In this document: positions 62,349 to 64,000 of the stretch, piece by piece | How positions within the stretch are numbered: position 1 is the first letter of the stretch | Layout of the letters: each line of letters starts with the position of its first letter | Origin: CBDESN01 sp965242495 | Lineage (GTDB): Bacteria > Pseudomonadota > Alphaproteobacteria > MPNO01 | Direction: 5' to 3' | Assembly: GCA_965242495.1 (NCBI GenBank) | Contig: OZ251446.1 | Span: 1,674,001 to 1,738,000 of the forward strand | Length of the DNA: 64,000 nucleotides | Translations under genes and position numbers: made by a program | Notes under the pieces: generated by a model | Told to the model about the DNA's origin: nothing | The model's database searches: none | Seen by the model: only the letters and a program-made list of their open reading frames with translations

Positions 62349-63925
62349 CCCGGCGGCCGGGCGGCGAAGGGCGAATCGGCGAGGCACAGCCGTCCGTCCG
62401 CATCCTGCCAGAGGACGCCCTCCTCCTGGAGTCCGACGACGGCGCGCAGCACCGCCTGGAACGGCTCGCCGCGGAACCGCTCCGAGATCTCGGAGAAATA
62501 GAGCGGTTCGGCGCCGATCGATTGGCGGATGGCGGCCGGCAGGTCGGCGACGCCCGCCGGCGCGGCGTTCCGGGAGAGATCGACGCAGTTGTCGAGCGAG
62601 ACCTCGTCCATATGGGCATGGACGATGCGCCGGAACCGTTCGCGCGGGACGTCATCGGCGATGGTCGCGTCGATCCCCATCTTGGCCGCGGTCGGTATCC
62701 GGCCGGGCGTCGGCGGGATGCTGGGATCGAGCGGCTTCGCGCGCGCGCCGGGGACGATGACCACGTCGCGGTCGGCCTGGACGCGGGTCGCCGCCGCCCA
62801 TTCCAGCTGGGCCGGATCGTAGACGTCGATGTCGTCATCGACGACGATCACCTGCTTGACCAGACCGCCGGCTCCCGCCATCGCGGCCAGGATGGCGTTC
62901 TTGCCGTCGCCCGCCTGCTTGCGGATCGAGATCGCGACGTGGAAGTAGCAGGACGCGGCGGGGGTGACGTTGACGGCGACTACGTCGATCCCCGCCTCCC
63001 GCAGCGCGCGGCGGTACTGAGCTTCCTGGATCGGCGGCAGCAGCCAGATCACCTCCCACGGCATGTGCAGGGCGTAATAGATCGGGTCCGTCCGCATCGA
63101 CACCGCCTTGACGCGGACATGGGGGTTCCAGTGCAGGTCGCCCATGACCTGGGTGAACTCGCCGAAGCGGCCCTCCGGCTTCGTCCAGCCGGTCGGCAAC
63201 AGCTCGGCCTCCAGGACGATCTCGGCGTCGGCGATGCAGGGCGCGTCGATGGTTTCGCACGGGGCCAGCGCCACCGGCTCGCCGCGCACCCCGCCGGCGA
63301 AGGCGAGCTCGTTGGTCCCGATCGGGGCCGAGATCGTGGCGCACATATTCTCGATCGGATGCGTGCCGATGCTGATCGACATCGGGATCGCGCGACCCTC
63401 GGCCAAGGCCGCCTCGGCGAACGCCCGCAAATTGTTGGGCGTCACCAGGTCGATGCCGGTGAGGTTCCGCTCCTTGATCTGATAGCGGTACACGCCGGCG
63501 TTGAGGCCGCCCTCGGGGTCGCGGACGATGGTGAGCCCGGCGGTGATCGTGGGCCCGCCGTCCTGCAAGGCCGACAGCGGTACCGGCAGCCGGCAGAGAT
63601 CGACGTCGTCGCCGGCGGCGAAGACGGCGCGCGCCGGGCCGGTCGGCAGCGTCTCGGGCGGGATCGGGTCGGCCATGCCGCGCACGAACCGGCCTTCGAT
63701 CTCGTCATAGGCGCAACCCAGGGCGAGAGCGAGACTCTCGCGTCCGTTCACGAGGCCCGAGGCCACCGGCATGTCGTAGCCGGCCACGTCGCGGAACAGC
63801 AGCGCCTTGTCCGACTGCGCGACCAAGGCCGGCAGATAGCGGATGTCCACCGCGCCGGCCACGTCGATCAGCCGGTCCCGCCGACGGAACTCGTCGAGCA
63901 TGTCGCGGAAGGTCCGGATCGTCAC
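62342..63925 (-). CDS. UbiD-family decarboxylase
   Basis: A 527-residue UbiD homologue, a prenylated-FMN-dependent (de)carboxylase. It opens TFRDMLDEFRRRDRLIDV with LFRDVAGYDMPVASGLVNGRESLALALG, continues with DGGPTITAGLTIVRDPEGG and MSISIGTHPIE, then the catalytic-side EGRFGEFTQVMGD and the C-terminal PSIPPTPGRIPTAAKMGIDAT. It would need a UbiX partner to make the cofactor; none is in the window. GTG 63925 overlaps the stop of the upstream gene (GTGA). Aromatic or unsaturated acids are usual substrates. Confidence 0.9.
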   Translation of the reverse strand: MTIRTFRDMLDEFRRRDRLIDVAGAVDIRYLPALVAQSDKALLFRDVAGYDMPVASGLVNGRESLALALGCAYDEIEGRFVRGMADPIPPETLPTGPARAVFAAGDDVDLCRLPVPLSALQDGGPTITAGLTIVRDPEGGLNAGVYRYQIKERNLTGIDLVTPNNLRAFAEAALAEGRAIPMSISIGTHPIENMCATISAPIGTNELAFAGGVRGEPVALAPCETIDAPCIADAEIVLEAELLPTGWTKPEGRFGEFTQVMGDLHWNPHVRVKAVSMRTDPIYYALHMPWEVIWLLPPIQEAQYRRALREAGIDVVAVNVTPAASCYFHVAISIRKQAGDGKNAILAAMAGAGGLVKQVIVVDDDIDVYDPAQLEWAAATRVQADRDVVIVPGARAKPLDPSIPPTPGRIPTAAKMGIDATIADDVPRERFRRIVHAHMDEVSLDNCVDLSRNAAPAGVADLPAAIRQSIGAEPLYFSEISERFRGEPFQAVLRAVVGLQEEGVLWQDADGRLCLADSPFAARPPGQ

Positions 63926-64000
63926 CGCGTCGCCTCCGCGGTCGCGAAGACGCAGACCGCGCCGCCGCCGGCCGCCGCCGGGACCGAGATGCGGCTCGCC
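63922..64000 (-). CDS. C-terminal end of an unidentified gene (partial)
   Basis: Only 25 residues and the stop are in the window, ending AAAGGGAVCVFATAEATR. Its TGA overlaps the UbiD-family GTG start (GTGA), so it belongs to the same transcript. Too little is present to name the family. Confidence 0.5.
   Translation of the reverse strand, partial: ASRISVPAAAGGGAVCVFATAEATR

Overview
The window is GC-rich (roughly two thirds G+C) and its gene order is typical of an alphaproteobacterium, most likely Rhodospirillales-like. The markers are the hemC-hemD-mitofilin-hemY block divergent from tsaD, followed by gpsA and an EVE-domain gene. The exact genus cannot be read from the sequence. Most genes are tightly packed with 4-bp ATGA/GTGA overlaps.

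Layout. 1-7.5 kb: polysaccharide deacetylase start (partial), NIPSNAP protein, M20 amidohydrolase, GT25 glycosyltransferase, tRNA-Thr(CGU), then hemC/hemD/mitofilin/hemY. 7.5-18 kb: housekeeping and mixed metabolism (tsaD, cupin, hydrolases, a 2OG-Fe-like protein, gpsA, EVE, Rieske, acs, rsmB, maiA-like). 18-23.3 kb: a type III glutamine synthetase-like gene and a three-gene glutamate-synthase-like set (mgsABC/glxBCD type), split by a 0.9-kb array of repeats. 23.8-26.4 kb: a NicX-like dihydroxypyridine dioxygenase homologue and a gamma-glutamyltransferase.

26.4-46 kb is an accessory region. It holds a 33-bp poly-G tract and a complete type II-C CRISPR-Cas system: a 15-repeat array, cas2, cas1, a compact 1041-residue cas9, and a tracrRNA divergent from cas9 that I could identify by its anti-repeat. 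It also holds a frame-broken HAD-menorin-like gene, a copper ATPase, an IS1182-like insertion sequence, several islands of a composite palindromic repeat, intact and decayed toxin-antitoxin genes (tacAT, hicBA', orphan fitA, orphan higA), and an MmeI-like restriction-methylation enzyme.

46-64 kb is a catabolic and transport region: GST, two paralogous MFS carriers, a TENA/PqqC-like protein, two VOC-fold dioxygenase-type proteins, thiolase, an AA_synth-family protein, DUF1015, a two-subunit CoA-transferase, aldehyde dehydrogenase, AMP-dependent acyl-CoA ligase, a ThDP enzyme, a deaminase and a UbiD-type decarboxylase. It looks like a degradation pathway for a ring or acid substrate that I cannot name.

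The most interesting items are the type II-C locus (tracrRNA promoter laid over the cas9 start, promoter-like sequence in every repeat, a second partial anti-repeat) and the composite repeat. The repeat has dRS3-like palindromes in an alternating 121/104-bp array and inverted terminal motifs next to stop codons, and it contributes coding sequence to neighbouring genes.
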